This document shows positions 1-8,000 of a stretch of 64,000 nucleotides of DNA, in pieces. The notes below the pieces were generated by a model that saw only the letters and a list, made by a program, of their open reading frames with translations, was not told the origin of the DNA and searched no databases. The position numbers and the translations under genes were made by a program. Source of the stretch: an uncultured Eubacteriales bacterium. Its GTDB lineage: Bacteria > Bacillota > Clostridia > Peptostreptococcales > Anaerovoracaceae. The DNA lies in NCBI GenBank assembly GCA_900547295.1, contig URGK01000003.1:8611-72610 (forward strand), read 5' to 3'. Position 1 is the first letter of the stretch. Each line of letters opens with the position of its first letter.

Positions 1-238
1 GAGCGCCGCTTTTGAGATACAGCCCGATGCCCTCCTTTGAAAGCATACTGTTGTCCTCGCGGAGCATATACCCCTTGTTGGTAACGGCGTCAATGCTGTA
101 GCCCTCGTTTTGAAGCGCGCGCATTGCCTTTCATACCGCTGTTCTCGAAACTTTCAGAGAGTCGGCCATTTTTTCGCCTGACAGAAAACTGCCTCTGTTT
201 TCTTCAAGCAGCTTTAATACGTTGTTTTTTACAGACAT
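1..238 (-). pseudogene. birA: Biotin operon repressor/biotin-protein ligase BirA, 5' part, in-frame TGA
   Basis: The N-terminal winged-helix domain of BirA reads from ATG at 238 down to the window edge, so the ligase domain lies outside the window. The translated HTH has the BirA pattern: a short helix, then SGEKMADSLKVSRTAV, then KAMRALQNEGY and an NKGYML wing. Codon 36, at 133-131, is TGA. BirA proteins of Firmicutes usually have tryptophan there (SRTAVWK), so a single TGG-to-TGA change explains the stop. The protein represses biotin genes and biotinylates acetyl-CoA carboxylase, and is normally essential. A sequencing error, a recent mutation or read-through are all possible. The family call is solid; functional status is unknown. 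Confidence 0.75.
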
Positions 239-546
239 AAGTTTAACCTTCCTTTATATTTCATATATTAACTGTTTTTAACCTTGAGGTCAAATGAATT
301 TGACGCGGACGCCGTCAGACTGCCGGAGATGAAAAATAATATGTATATATTTTTGATAATATTATTTCCGGAATATAGTGCATTGTGATTAAAAAATGAT
401 AGAATATAGAAGTATATTGTAATTCATACCAATTTTACATACAGAGTGTCACAGGGCGGTAAACAGGTGGCATATGCGAGTTGCAATATATCAGACATAC
501 AGTTATAAGCAGGTCAAACATATTTTACATAGAGGAGCAGGTTCTA
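239..546. other. Intergenic region between birA and bactofilin
   Basis: About 300 bp of AT-rich DNA between divergent genes. It contains one good promoter candidate for the bactofilin gene near its right end. No further ORF or structured element was recognised. Confidence 0.5.
481..509 (+). promoter_or_regulatory. Candidate sigma-A promoter of the bactofilin gene
   Basis: TTGCAA (481-486) and TATAAG (504-509) are separated by 17 bp and lie about 40 bp before the start codon at 547, which has a GAGGAG ribosome binding site. Pattern match only. Confidence 0.5.
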
Positions 547-1035
547 ATGGAAAAAGAAAAAACTACGGCAGTAACTGAAGAAGCCGCAGTAAATACTGCA
601 GAGACAGTATAGGGGATTAAAGACGAATTCGGAGTAATCGCAAAGGAAACCAAGGTCACAGGCAATATAAAGACTGACGGACATATTGTAATTGAAGGCA
701 GTGTCAGAGGCAATATTACAGCCAAGGGCAATGTGGTTGTATTAGGCAGTGTTTCGGGCAATATCAGCTGCAACAATCTCATGCTTCAGCAGGGAAATCT
801 TGTAAACACAGAGATAACGGCGACAGGACACGTTGCTGTCGAAAACGGTATTAAAGTTGAGGGCAAAATCAAATGCAGGAGTATATCTATATACGGTGAG
901 GTAAACGGAGAGGTTGAGGCTGAGGAAGCTGCTGAGACAGGACCGCAGGCTGTTCTTTCAGGAAGCATAACTGCAGGAACCTTAGGAATACAGTTTGGCG
1001 CCAAAGTATCGGCGACTATGAAAATAGCAGAATAA
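547..1035 (+). pseudogene. Bactofilin family polymer-forming protein, in-frame TAG at codon 22
   Basis: Bactofilins are small beta-helical proteins that polymerise without nucleotide and scaffold cell-shape or cell-wall enzymes. The reading frame from ATG 547 (RBS GAGGAG) runs 162 codons and shows the repeated beta-helix pattern (TGNIKTDGHIVIEGSVRGNI, later GEVNGEVEAEEA and GSITAGTLGI). Codon 22 (610-612) is TAG, just before the conserved core begins. CAG-to-TAG or TGG-to-TAG would explain it. No good in-frame start follows before residue 63, so initiation downstream would lose much of the core. It lies next to an MreB homologue, which fits a morphogenesis role. The family call is confident; whether full-length protein is made is not known. 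Confidence 0.75.
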
Positions 1036-1059
1036 GGCAGGCTCATAACCTGTTTTTTT
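1036..1059 (+). terminator. Short-stem terminator after bactofilin
   Basis: CAGG (1038-1041) and CCTG (1049-1052) form a short stem followed by seven T residues. The stem is weak but the U-tract is strong. Confidence 0.45.
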
Positions 1060-1110
1060 AGTGCCTTAAATGTAAATTGAATGAAAAGTATGTGATAATT
1101 GAAAATTAGT

Positions 1111-1139
1111 TTGAAATAACTGTACTTTTTATATATAAT
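1111..1139 (+). promoter_or_regulatory. Candidate promoter of the mreB-like gene
   Basis: TTGAAA (1111-1116), 17-bp spacer and TATAAT (1134-1139), about 107 bp before the start codon. Confidence 0.5.
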
Positions 1140-1246
1140 ATTAAGGGTAACTGTAAATCATAAATTATGAAGAACAATATTAGAATAAATGACCGTTTAC
1201 AGGGCTTTAAATAAATCGAAAAAATTTTGTAGAAGGAGAGATTAAT

Positions 1247-2269
1247 ATGGCATTTACAGAAGAAGTTGGCATAGACCTTGGGACCGCGAACGTCCTGGTG
1301 TATATAAAGGGTAAGGGGATTGTTTTAAACGAGCCCTCAGTAGTTGCAATCAACAGAGATACAGATGAGATACTTGCGGTAGGCGAAGAAGCCAGACTGA
1401 TGCTGGGAAGAACTCCTGCCAACATCATTGCGGTAAGACCTCTCAGAGACGGCGTTATCTCAGACTATGACGTTACTGAGAGAATGCTCAAATACTTCAT
1501 CAGAAAGAGCTGCGGCACAGGCAGATTTTTCAGACCTAAAATCATGGTATGCGTGCCTAGCGGTGTTACCGAGGTTGAGAAGAGAGCAGTAAGAGAAGCA
1601 GCCACACAGGCAGGCGGCAAGACAGTATATCTGATGGAAGAGCCGGTTGCTGCTGCTATAGGCGCAGGTATTGATATTTCCAAGCCTGACGGAACTATGG
1701 TTATAGATATAGGCGGCGGTACTACAGACATTGCCGTTATCTCACTTGGCGGTATCGTTGCCAGCGAGTCAATCAAGATGGCCGGAGATAAATTCGACGA
1801 TCATATTGTAAGATATATGGCCAAGGAGCACAATCTATATATAGGTGAGCGTACAGCTGAGGAACTCAAAAGGAACATCGGTACGGCTTATCCGAGAGAA
1901 GAAAGCATTACTATGGAGTGCAGAGGCAGAGACAGAGTAACAGGTCTTCCTAAGACCGTAGAGATAACCTCCGAGGAAATGATGAACGCACTCAAAGAGC
2001 CTCTTGACGCTATAGTAGAGGCTGTTCACATCGTGCTTGAGCAGACTCCTCCTGAGCTTGCTGCCGATATCAGCACAAGCGGTATTACAATTACAGGCGG
2101 CGGAGCGCTTCTTTACGGTATAGATAAGAGAATACAGGAGTCAATAGGCATTGAAGTTAAAATTGCCGAGGACCCTAAAGAATGTGTTGCAAAGGGAACA
2201 GGCGAATCCTTAGAAGAAATCGAAAAGCTTGAAAACAATGCAATGAACAAGAGAAAAGCATATATCTAG
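1247..2269 (+). CDS. mreB: Rod shape-determining protein, MreB/Mbl family
   Basis: This actin-like ATPase forms membrane-associated filaments that orient cell-wall synthesis. The 340 residues match the family length. The phosphate-1 loop GIDLGTAN is at residues 8-15, the phosphate-2 loop DIGGGTTD near 154, and a glycine-rich adenosine-binding segment (TGGGALL) near 285. The start ATG follows AGAAGGAGAG. Firmicutes often carry several paralogues (MreB, Mbl, MreBH); this sequence alone does not separate them, so the symbol is generic. No mreC/mreD follows. A bactofilin precedes it behind a separate promoter, which suggests a shared morphogenesis role. A terminator follows directly. Confidence 0.9.
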   Translation: MAFTEEVGIDLGTANVLVYIKGKGIVLNEPSVVAINRDTDEILAVGEEARLMLGRTPANIIAVRPLRDGVISDYDVTERMLKYFIRKSCGTGRFFRPKIMVCVPSGVTEVEKRAVREAATQAGGKTVYLMEEPVAAAIGAGIDISKPDGTMVIDIGGGTTDIAVISLGGIVASESIKMAGDKFDDHIVRYMAKEHNLYIGERTAEELKRNIGTAYPREESITMECRGRDRVTGLPKTVEITSEEMMNALKEPLDAIVEAVHIVLEQTPPELAADISTSGITITGGGALLYGIDKRIQESIGIEVKIAEDPKECVAKGTGESLEEIEKLENNAMNKRKAYI

Positions 2270-2270
2270 A

Positions 2271-2298
2271 AAAAAGCTCTCGTTAAGAGAGCTTTTTT
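2271..2298 (+). terminator. Intrinsic terminator after mreB
   Basis: The stem AGCTCTC/GAGAGCT with loop GTTAA is followed by a run of T residues. Confidence 0.85.
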
Positions 2299-2315
2299 AA
2301 AAAACAGGAGTAAAA

Positions 2316-3461
2316 ATGAAATTAGAACTTATAGCTACGGCAACTTTCGGACTTGAGGCTGTAGTAAAGCGTGAAATAGAGGCGCTTGGCTACAAGATAA
2401 TCAGGTCGGAGGACGCCAAGATAACATATATGGGAGATGAGCGCGCAATAGCCAGGTCAAACCTGTGGCTTCGCAGCGCCGACAGAGTTCTTCTCAAAAT
2501 GGGAGAATTCAAGGCTCTGGAATTTGAGGACCTGTTTCAGCAGACCAAGGCTATTGCATGGGAGGATATAATTCCTGCAGACGGCAAATTCACAGTCACA
2601 GGAACCTCTGTCAAATCCAAGCTTCACAGCGTGCCTGCGTGCCAGAGCATAGTCAAAAAGGCCATAGTCGAAAGGCTGGGCTCATTTTACTGCATTGACC
2701 GGTTTGAAGAAACGGGAGCGGAGTACACAGTTAAAGTCACAATACTAAAGGACAGAGTGACTCTTACAATAGACACTTCAGGGACAGGACTTCACAAGAG
2801 AGGCTACAGAGTCTGTGATGTTGCGGCTCCGATTAAAGAAACTCTTGCCGCGGCTATGGTGCAGCTGTCGTTTTGGAAAGCGGGCAGGCTGCTGGTGGAT
2901 CCGTGCTGCGGTTCGGGCACCATACCTATTGAGGCTGCAATGATAGGCAGGAACATAGCGCCGGGACTCAACCGTAAATTTGCATCACAGGAATGGGACA
3001 TTATCCCGCCCGAAATCTGGAAAGAAGAACGAAAGGCGGCTTTTGAGGCCATAGATTATGATGCGGACATCAGAATAGAGGCTTCGGATATAAGCGGGAG
3101 GGCTGTTGAGGCTGCCATTGAAAACGCCGCAGAGGCGGGAGTGGACGACTGCGTAGAATTTAAAAAGATGGATATGGCAAGGCTTACGGCAGAGGAAGAG
3201 GGCGGCATAGTCATAACCAATCCGCCGTATGGAGAGCGTATAGGTGAGAAAAAACAGATAGAAGCCATTTACAGTGCATACAATGAATTTTACAGAAAAA
3301 ATCCCACATGGTCGCTGTTTATGGTTACAACAGATAAAGAGGTCGAAAACAAAATTTTCGGCAGGCCTGCGGACAGAAGACGCAAGCTGTATAACGGCAG
3401 ACTGGAAGTGTGCTACTATCAGTTCCACGGTCAGAAGCCGGGCAGGAAACAAGAGAAATAA
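2316..3461 (+). CDS. THUMP-domain class I SAM-dependent RNA methyltransferase (YpsC/RlmL-type)
   Basis: Predicted guanine-N2 methyltransferase acting on 23S rRNA. The N-terminal third contains a ferredoxin-like plus THUMP RNA-binding region (MKLELIATATFGLEAVVKREI onward). The C-terminal part is a Rossmann methyltransferase with the SAM loop DPCCGSGTIPIEAA and the catalytic NPPYGERIG motif typical of N2-guanine/N6-adenine enzymes. Length 381 residues fits the short Firmicutes YpsC form rather than the long fused RlmKL. It ends 18 bp before the ornithine carbamoyltransferase start, so the two may be co-transcribed, though the functions are unrelated. Confidence 0.88.
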   Translation: MKLELIATATFGLEAVVKREIEALGYKIIRSEDAKITYMGDERAIARSNLWLRSADRVLLKMGEFKALEFEDLFQQTKAIAWEDIIPADGKFTVTGTSVKSKLHSVPACQSIVKKAIVERLGSFYCIDRFEETGAEYTVKVTILKDRVTLTIDTSGTGLHKRGYRVCDVAAPIKETLAAAMVQLSFWKAGRLLVDPCCGSGTIPIEAAMIGRNIAPGLNRKFASQEWDIIPPEIWKEERKAAFEAIDYDADIRIEASDISGRAVEAAIENAAEAGVDDCVEFKKMDMARLTAEEEGGIVITNPPYGERIGEKKQIEAIYSAYNEFYRKNPTWSLFMVTTDKEVENKIFGRPADRRRKLYNGRLEVCYYQFHGQKPGRKQEK

Positions 3462-3479
3462 AAGCAAAGGAGAAAAGCT

Positions 3480-4475
3480 ATGGCAGTAAATTTAAAGGGA
3501 AGAAACTTTTTAACACTAATGGATTTTACACCGGAGGAAATCAGATATATGCTGGATCTTGCTCACGACCTTAAATCAAAAAAGAGAGCAGGAATAAGAA
3601 ACGAAGTATTAAAGGGCAAGAATATAGTTCTGCTGTTTGAAAAAACCTCCACAAGAACAAGATGCTCATTTGAGGTTGCCTGCCTTGACGAGGGCGCTCA
3701 TGTGACATTTCTTGACTCAAAATCCTCGCAGATGGGCAAAAAAGAGTCTATTGCTGATACAGCAAAGGTACTGGGCAGATTTTATGACGGTATCGAATAC
3801 AGAGGCTTCAGCCAGGAGGTTGTAGAGGAGCTTGCCGCAAATGCGGGAGTGCCTGTATGGAACGGCCTTACAGATGTTGACCACCCTACACAGATACTTG
3901 CGGATATGCTTACAATAGAGGAGCACATTGCAAAGCCTCTTTCCAAGGTCAAGGTTGTATTTGTAGGCGATGTCAGAAACAATATGGCTTATGCGTGGAT
4001 GTACGGCTGCGCCAAAATGGGTATGCACTTTGTGGCATATGGTCCTAAGGAGCTGGCTGATCAGGTTGACAGTGATGTGCTTGCAAGAGCGCGCGCCGTT
4101 GCCGAAACCACAGGCGCGGTTATCGAGGTGAGCACAGATGAAGCCTGCCTCAAAGGAGCAGACGTAATTTATACGGATATATGGGCTTCAATGGGTGAAG
4201 AGGATCAGATACCTGAGAGAGTAAAGCTTCTTACGCCTTACAAGGTTACAGGAGAAATGATGGACAGGACCGAAAACCCTGACGCCATATTCCTGCACTG
4301 CCTGCCATCTTTCCATAACTTTGAGACAACCATGGCAAAAGAGCAGATGGAGCTGGGATATGATATCAGAGAGGTGACTGACGAGGTATTTATGTCAAGA
4401 CAGTCCAAGGTGTTTGACGAGGCCGAAAACAGAATGCATACAATCAAGGCGGTTATAGTTGCGACAATAGCGTAG
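3480..4475 (+). CDS. arcB: Ornithine carbamoyltransferase
   Basis: Catalyses carbamoyl phosphate + ornithine <-> citrulline + phosphate. Carbamoyl-phosphate-binding STRTR is near residue 55 (FEKTSTRTRCSFEVA), and the ornithine-side HCLP loop is near residue 271. Length 331 is standard. The start follows AAAGGAGAAAAGCT. It is followed after about 20 bp by arginine deiminase and then carbamate kinase, so the likely role is phosphorolysis of citrulline in the catabolic arginine deiminase pathway. The order OTC-ADI-CK differs from the common arcA-arcB-arcC. With argGH and carAB in the same window it could also serve arginine synthesis; sequence alone does not separate argF from arcB. Confidence 0.93.
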   Translation: MAVNLKGRNFLTLMDFTPEEIRYMLDLAHDLKSKKRAGIRNEVLKGKNIVLLFEKTSTRTRCSFEVACLDEGAHVTFLDSKSSQMGKKESIADTAKVLGRFYDGIEYRGFSQEVVEELAANAGVPVWNGLTDVDHPTQILADMLTIEEHIAKPLSKVKVVFVGDVRNNMAYAWMYGCAKMGMHFVAYGPKELADQVDSDVLARARAVAETTGAVIEVSTDEACLKGADVIYTDIWASMGEEDQIPERVKLLTPYKVTGEMMDRTENPDAIFLHCLPSFHNFETTMAKEQMELGYDIREVTDEVFMSRQSKVFDEAENRMHTIKAVIVATIA

Positions 4476-4498
4476 CTGACAAGGGAGAGGAGAACATA

Positions 4499-5719
4499 AT
4501 GAAGCCGGGAATTCACAATTTTTCGGAGATAGGAAAGCTTAACAAGGTGCTGCTGCACAGACTGGGAGATGAGGTTGAGGGACTTGTTCCCGACAATTTT
4601 GAGAGATTGCTGTTTGACGATATACCCTATCTCAAGGTGGCGCAGCAGGAGCACGACAGATTTGCGCAGCTTCTGAGAGACAACGGCGTTGAGGTGGTGT
4701 ACTACCTTGACGAAACCGCCAAGGCCCTCGAAAAGCCGGGTGTCAAGAGCAAATTCATCAAAGAGTTTCTCGATGCAAGTCATATATATTCGCAGGGGGT
4801 ATACGAGGAGCTGTCGGAGTATCTTGAAAATATGTCTGCCTATGATGTGGTAAGCAAGGCCATAGCAGGGATTAAAAAGGGAGAAATAGCTGACATTAAG
4901 CATAAATCTCTGGCAGACTATATATCAGTATCTTATCCGTACTATACAGATCCTATGCCTAATCTGTATTTTACAAGAGATCCCGGTGCCTGCATCGGAA
5001 GCGGCATTAATATTCATCATATGAGCACGCAGGCTAGAAGACGTGAGCCGCTGCTGCTCAAATATATGTATATGTACAATGATGATTTTACAACCGACAG
5101 AGAGCATATATGGTATGACTATAATGATGAGTTTTCAATCGAGGGCGGCGATGTGCTGGTGCTTTCAAAGGATACCGTGGCTATCGGACTTTCCCAGCGC
5201 ACCACTGTTTCGGGCATTGAGAGATTTTCAAAAAATCTTCTTTCAGGCTCCGATTTTAAAAAGATAATCGTATTTGACATTCCAAAATGCAGGGCGTTTA
5301 TGCATCTTGATACTGTGTTCACTATGGTGGACTACGACAAATTCACCATACATCACGAAATAGAGGACCCTCTGCATCTGTTTGAAATATCCCTTGACAG
5401 GCAGGGCGAGGTAAAGGTAAGGTCAGTAACGGACAGCCTTACAAACCTTTTGAAGCTGGAGCTTTCACTGCCTGCCGTAGAGCTTATCAGATGTGGCGGC
5501 GAAGACCTTATGGCTGCGCAGCGTGAGCAGTGGAATGACGGTTCAAACACTCTCTGCATAGCGCCGGGCAAGGTCGTTACCTATGAGAGAAATTATGTGA
5601 CAAATGATATTCTTGACAAAAAAGGGCTGACAGTGCTTACAGTTCCGTCGGCAGAGCTGTCAAGAGGCAGGGGCGGTCCGAGATGTATGTCGTGCCCTGT
5701 AAACAGAGATGATCTGTAA
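4499..5719 (+). CDS. arcA: Arginine deiminase
   Basis: Hydrolyses arginine to citrulline and ammonia, the first step of fermentative arginine use. The 406-residue length matches the family. Visible motifs are NLYFTRDPG in the guanidino-modifying fold, EGGDVL, and the C-terminal RGRGGPRCMSCP with the nucleophilic cysteine near residue 398. The start ATG follows GGGAGAGGAG. The gene sits between OTC and carbamate kinase with short gaps, consistent with one operon giving net ATP from arginine. Confidence 0.96.
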   Translation: MKPGIHNFSEIGKLNKVLLHRLGDEVEGLVPDNFERLLFDDIPYLKVAQQEHDRFAQLLRDNGVEVVYYLDETAKALEKPGVKSKFIKEFLDASHIYSQGVYEELSEYLENMSAYDVVSKAIAGIKKGEIADIKHKSLADYISVSYPYYTDPMPNLYFTRDPGACIGSGINIHHMSTQARRREPLLLKYMYMYNDDFTTDREHIWYDYNDEFSIEGGDVLVLSKDTVAIGLSQRTTVSGIERFSKNLLSGSDFKKIIVFDIPKCRAFMHLDTVFTMVDYDKFTIHHEIEDPLHLFEISLDRQGEVKVRSVTDSLTNLLKLELSLPAVELIRCGGEDLMAAQREQWNDGSNTLCIAPGKVVTYERNYVTNDILDKKGLTVLTVPSAELSRGRGGPRCMSCPVNRDDL

Positions 5720-5748
5720 TGTATTAATAAAATTAAGGAGTTTGAGAT

Positions 5749-6693
5749 ATGGCGTCTAAAATAGTAATTGCACTGGGAGGAAATGCTCTGCAGTCGGGAA
5801 ACGGTCCCGCAACGGCAGAGGCGCAGCTTGAGGTTGTAAGGAAGACCTGTGAGCATATAGCGCAGATAAGCGATATGGGCTATGAGCTTGCCATTGTTCA
5901 CGGCAACGGCCCTCAGGTGGGAAGAATACTTCTCGCTTCTGAAACGGCCAGAGAGGTGACACCTGCCATGCCGTTTGATGTATGCGGAGCAATGTCGCAG
6001 GGGTACATAGGCTACCATCTGCAGCAGGGATTAAAGCATGCGCTTAACCTTAGAAACAGGGATATACCTGTTGTTACGGTTGCAACACAGGTTATAGTTG
6101 AGGAAAACGATCCTGCATTTGATGACCCGACCAAGCCTATCGGTCCTTTTTATACCGAAAGCGAAGCCAGAGCCATTGTAAAAGAAAAGGGCTATATTAT
6201 GAAAGAGGACTCAGGCAGAGGCTGGAGAAGAGTTGTGGCATCACCTGTACCAAGGAGAATAGTTGAGATAGATGCTGTCAGACATCTGTGGGACTCAAGT
6301 ATTGTAATTACCTGCGGAGGAGGAGGTATACCTGTAGTCGAAAAACCTGACGGTACAATCGAGGGCACAGAGGCTGTAATAGACAAGGATTTTGCAGCGG
6401 AGCTTTTAGCCGAGCAGGTGGATGCGGATGTCCTTATGATACTTACAGAGGTTGAGAGAGTTTCACTTAATTTCAATACGCCGGAACAGAGGGATCTTTC
6501 AGCGCTTAATCTTGCAGATGCCGCAAGGTACTGCGAAGAGGGACATTTTGCAGCGGGGAGTATGCTGCCCAAGGTTCAGGCCGCAATGAAATTTGTAAGA
6601 GCAAATCCGTCAAAGCATGCCGTTATAACGTCGCTTGACAAGGCGATAGAAGCATTAAACGGCGAGTCGGGAACCGTTATAACCTATGCGTAA
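5749..6693 (+). CDS. arcC: Carbamate kinase
   Basis: Transfers phosphate from carbamoyl phosphate to ADP, giving ATP, ammonia and CO2: the energy-yielding step of the arginine deiminase pathway. The amino acid kinase fold is clear: IALGGNAL at the N-terminus, VHGNGPQVG near residue 50, and a late AAGSMLPKVQAA segment. Length 314 fits. RBS AAGGAG precedes the ATG. Last gene of the cluster; a hairpin follows. Confidence 0.95.
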   Translation: MASKIVIALGGNALQSGNGPATAEAQLEVVRKTCEHIAQISDMGYELAIVHGNGPQVGRILLASETAREVTPAMPFDVCGAMSQGYIGYHLQQGLKHALNLRNRDIPVVTVATQVIVEENDPAFDDPTKPIGPFYTESEARAIVKEKGYIMKEDSGRGWRRVVASPVPRRIVEIDAVRHLWDSSIVITCGGGGIPVVEKPDGTIEGTEAVIDKDFAAELLAEQVDADVLMILTEVERVSLNFNTPEQRDLSALNLADAARYCEEGHFAAGSMLPKVQAAMKFVRANPSKHAVITSLDKAIEALNGESGTVITYA

Positions 6694-6712
6694 ATTAATA
6701 AATGATTAATTG

Positions 6713-6746
6713 AGACTGCTCCTTATTCATCGGGGAGCAGTTCTTG
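6713..6746 (+). terminator. Terminator after arcC
   Basis: ACTGCTCC (6715-6722) pairs with GGAGCAGT (6734-6741), followed by a modest T-rich stretch. Confidence 0.6.
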
Positions 6747-6814
6747 TGTATACAGGCGAAAAATCAAGAAAAAATTAATAAATATTGAATGAAACCTGTG
6801 AATACAGCTTCTGA

Positions 6815-6832
6815 TGTGAATAATTATAAATA
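6815..6832 (+). promoter_or_regulatory. Candidate ARG box (ArgR/AhrC operator) upstream of carA
   Basis: TGTGAATAATTATAAATA matches the general ARG box TNTGNATWWWWATNCANA at all but one conserved position. It lies about 28 bp upstream of the carA -35. An ArgR gene is not in the window, so the regulator is inferred. Confidence 0.45.
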
Positions 6833-6859
6833 AAATACAAAAAATATTCATCAGCCTTG

Positions 6860-6888
6860 TTGCATAAATATAATTTGCGGTGTATAAT
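6860..6888 (+). promoter_or_regulatory. carA promoter
   Basis: TTGCAT (6860-6865), exact 17-bp spacer, TATAAT (6883-6888), 29 bp before the start codon. The argG promoter has the same hexamers and spacer length. Confidence 0.7.
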
Positions 6889-6917
6889 TATATAGAACTA
6901 CACAAGGGAGGAAAAAG

Positions 6918-8000
6918 ATGAAAGGACTGATTTATTTAGAGGACGGAACTGTATTCAGGGGATATGGCTTCGGATATCCGTGCACCAATGTGGGAGAGCT
7001 GGTGTTCAACACCTCAATGACCGGATATCAGGAGATACTTACCGATCCGTCATACAAAGGACAGATTATAAATATGACTTATCCGCTTATAGGAAACTAC
7101 GGGATTAACAGCCTTGACAACGAGTCTGACAAAATCCACGCGTCAGGCTTCATAGTAAAGGACATTTCGTTAAATCCGTCAAATGCAGCAAGTGAAAAAA
7201 ACATAGATGAATGGCTCAGGGAAATGAAAGTTCCGGGGGTTTACGGTGTAGACACAAGACGAATTGCAAAAAAAATCAGAAACGGCGGCACAGTAAAGTG
7301 TGTTATAACCAACGAAGAAAAAACCGTTTCAGAACTTAAAGAAATATGCGATGCGGCAGAGCTTAGAAACGATCAGATGAAAACCGCAGGAGTATCGGAA
7401 TATGAACACATTCCGGGAATGGGCTGCAAAGTGGCAGTACTGGACTTCGGCGTCAAGGCCGGAATAATCGAAAACCTCATAGCAAGGGACTGTGATGTTC
7501 ACATATTCCCGTATGGTACTTCGGCAGAGGAAATAATGAGCATTTCACCTGACGGACTTTTCCTTACAAACGGGCCGGGAGATCCGCAGGAGGCTGCAGA
7601 GGGCATCGAAACCGTAAAAGCTCTTGTCGGCGAGCTTCCGATTTTCGGTGTTTGTATGGGACATCAGGTGCTTGCGCTTGCAATGGGCGGCAAAACCTAC
7701 AAGCTCAAATTCGGACACAGGGGCGGCAACCATGGAGTATTTGACAGGGAATCCGGCAGATCTTTCATTGTGGCGCAGAACCACGGCTATGCGGTAGACG
7801 GCGACTCCCTTATATTCAAGGGTATGGAGATGGTATATATAAATCTTAACGATATGAGCGTTGAGGGCATGAAGCACAGGAGCCTGCCGCTGTTTTCGGT
7901 GCAGTTTCATCCGGAAGCCTGCGCGGGACCTGAGGATACCAATATGCTTTTTGACAAATTTATAGAGATGATGGGGGAAAACAATGCCAAAGGACAGTAA
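6918..8000 (+). CDS. carA: Carbamoyl-phosphate synthase small (glutaminase) subunit
   Basis: Releases ammonia from glutamine and channels it to CarB for carbamoyl phosphate synthesis, feeding pyrimidines and arginine. The N-terminal CPSase_sm domain begins GLIYLEDGTVFRGYGFG. The class I amidotransferase triad is visible: nucleophile in GVCMGHQ and the histidine/glutamate in QFHPEA. Length 360 is normal. RBS GGGAGG. The 3' end overlaps the carB start by 17 bp, implying translational coupling. Behind its own promoter and ARG-like box, so control is likely separate from the upstream catabolic cluster. Confidence 0.95.
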   Translation: MKGLIYLEDGTVFRGYGFGYPCTNVGELVFNTSMTGYQEILTDPSYKGQIINMTYPLIGNYGINSLDNESDKIHASGFIVKDISLNPSNAASEKNIDEWLREMKVPGVYGVDTRRIAKKIRNGGTVKCVITNEEKTVSELKEICDAAELRNDQMKTAGVSEYEHIPGMGCKVAVLDFGVKAGIIENLIARDCDVHIFPYGTSAEEIMSISPDGLFLTNGPGDPQEAAEGIETVKALVGELPIFGVCMGHQVLALAMGGKTYKLKFGHRGGNHGVFDRESGRSFIVAQNHGYAVDGDSLIFKGMEMVYINLNDMSVEGMKHRSLPLFSVQFHPEACAGPEDTNMLFDKFIEMMGENNAKGQ

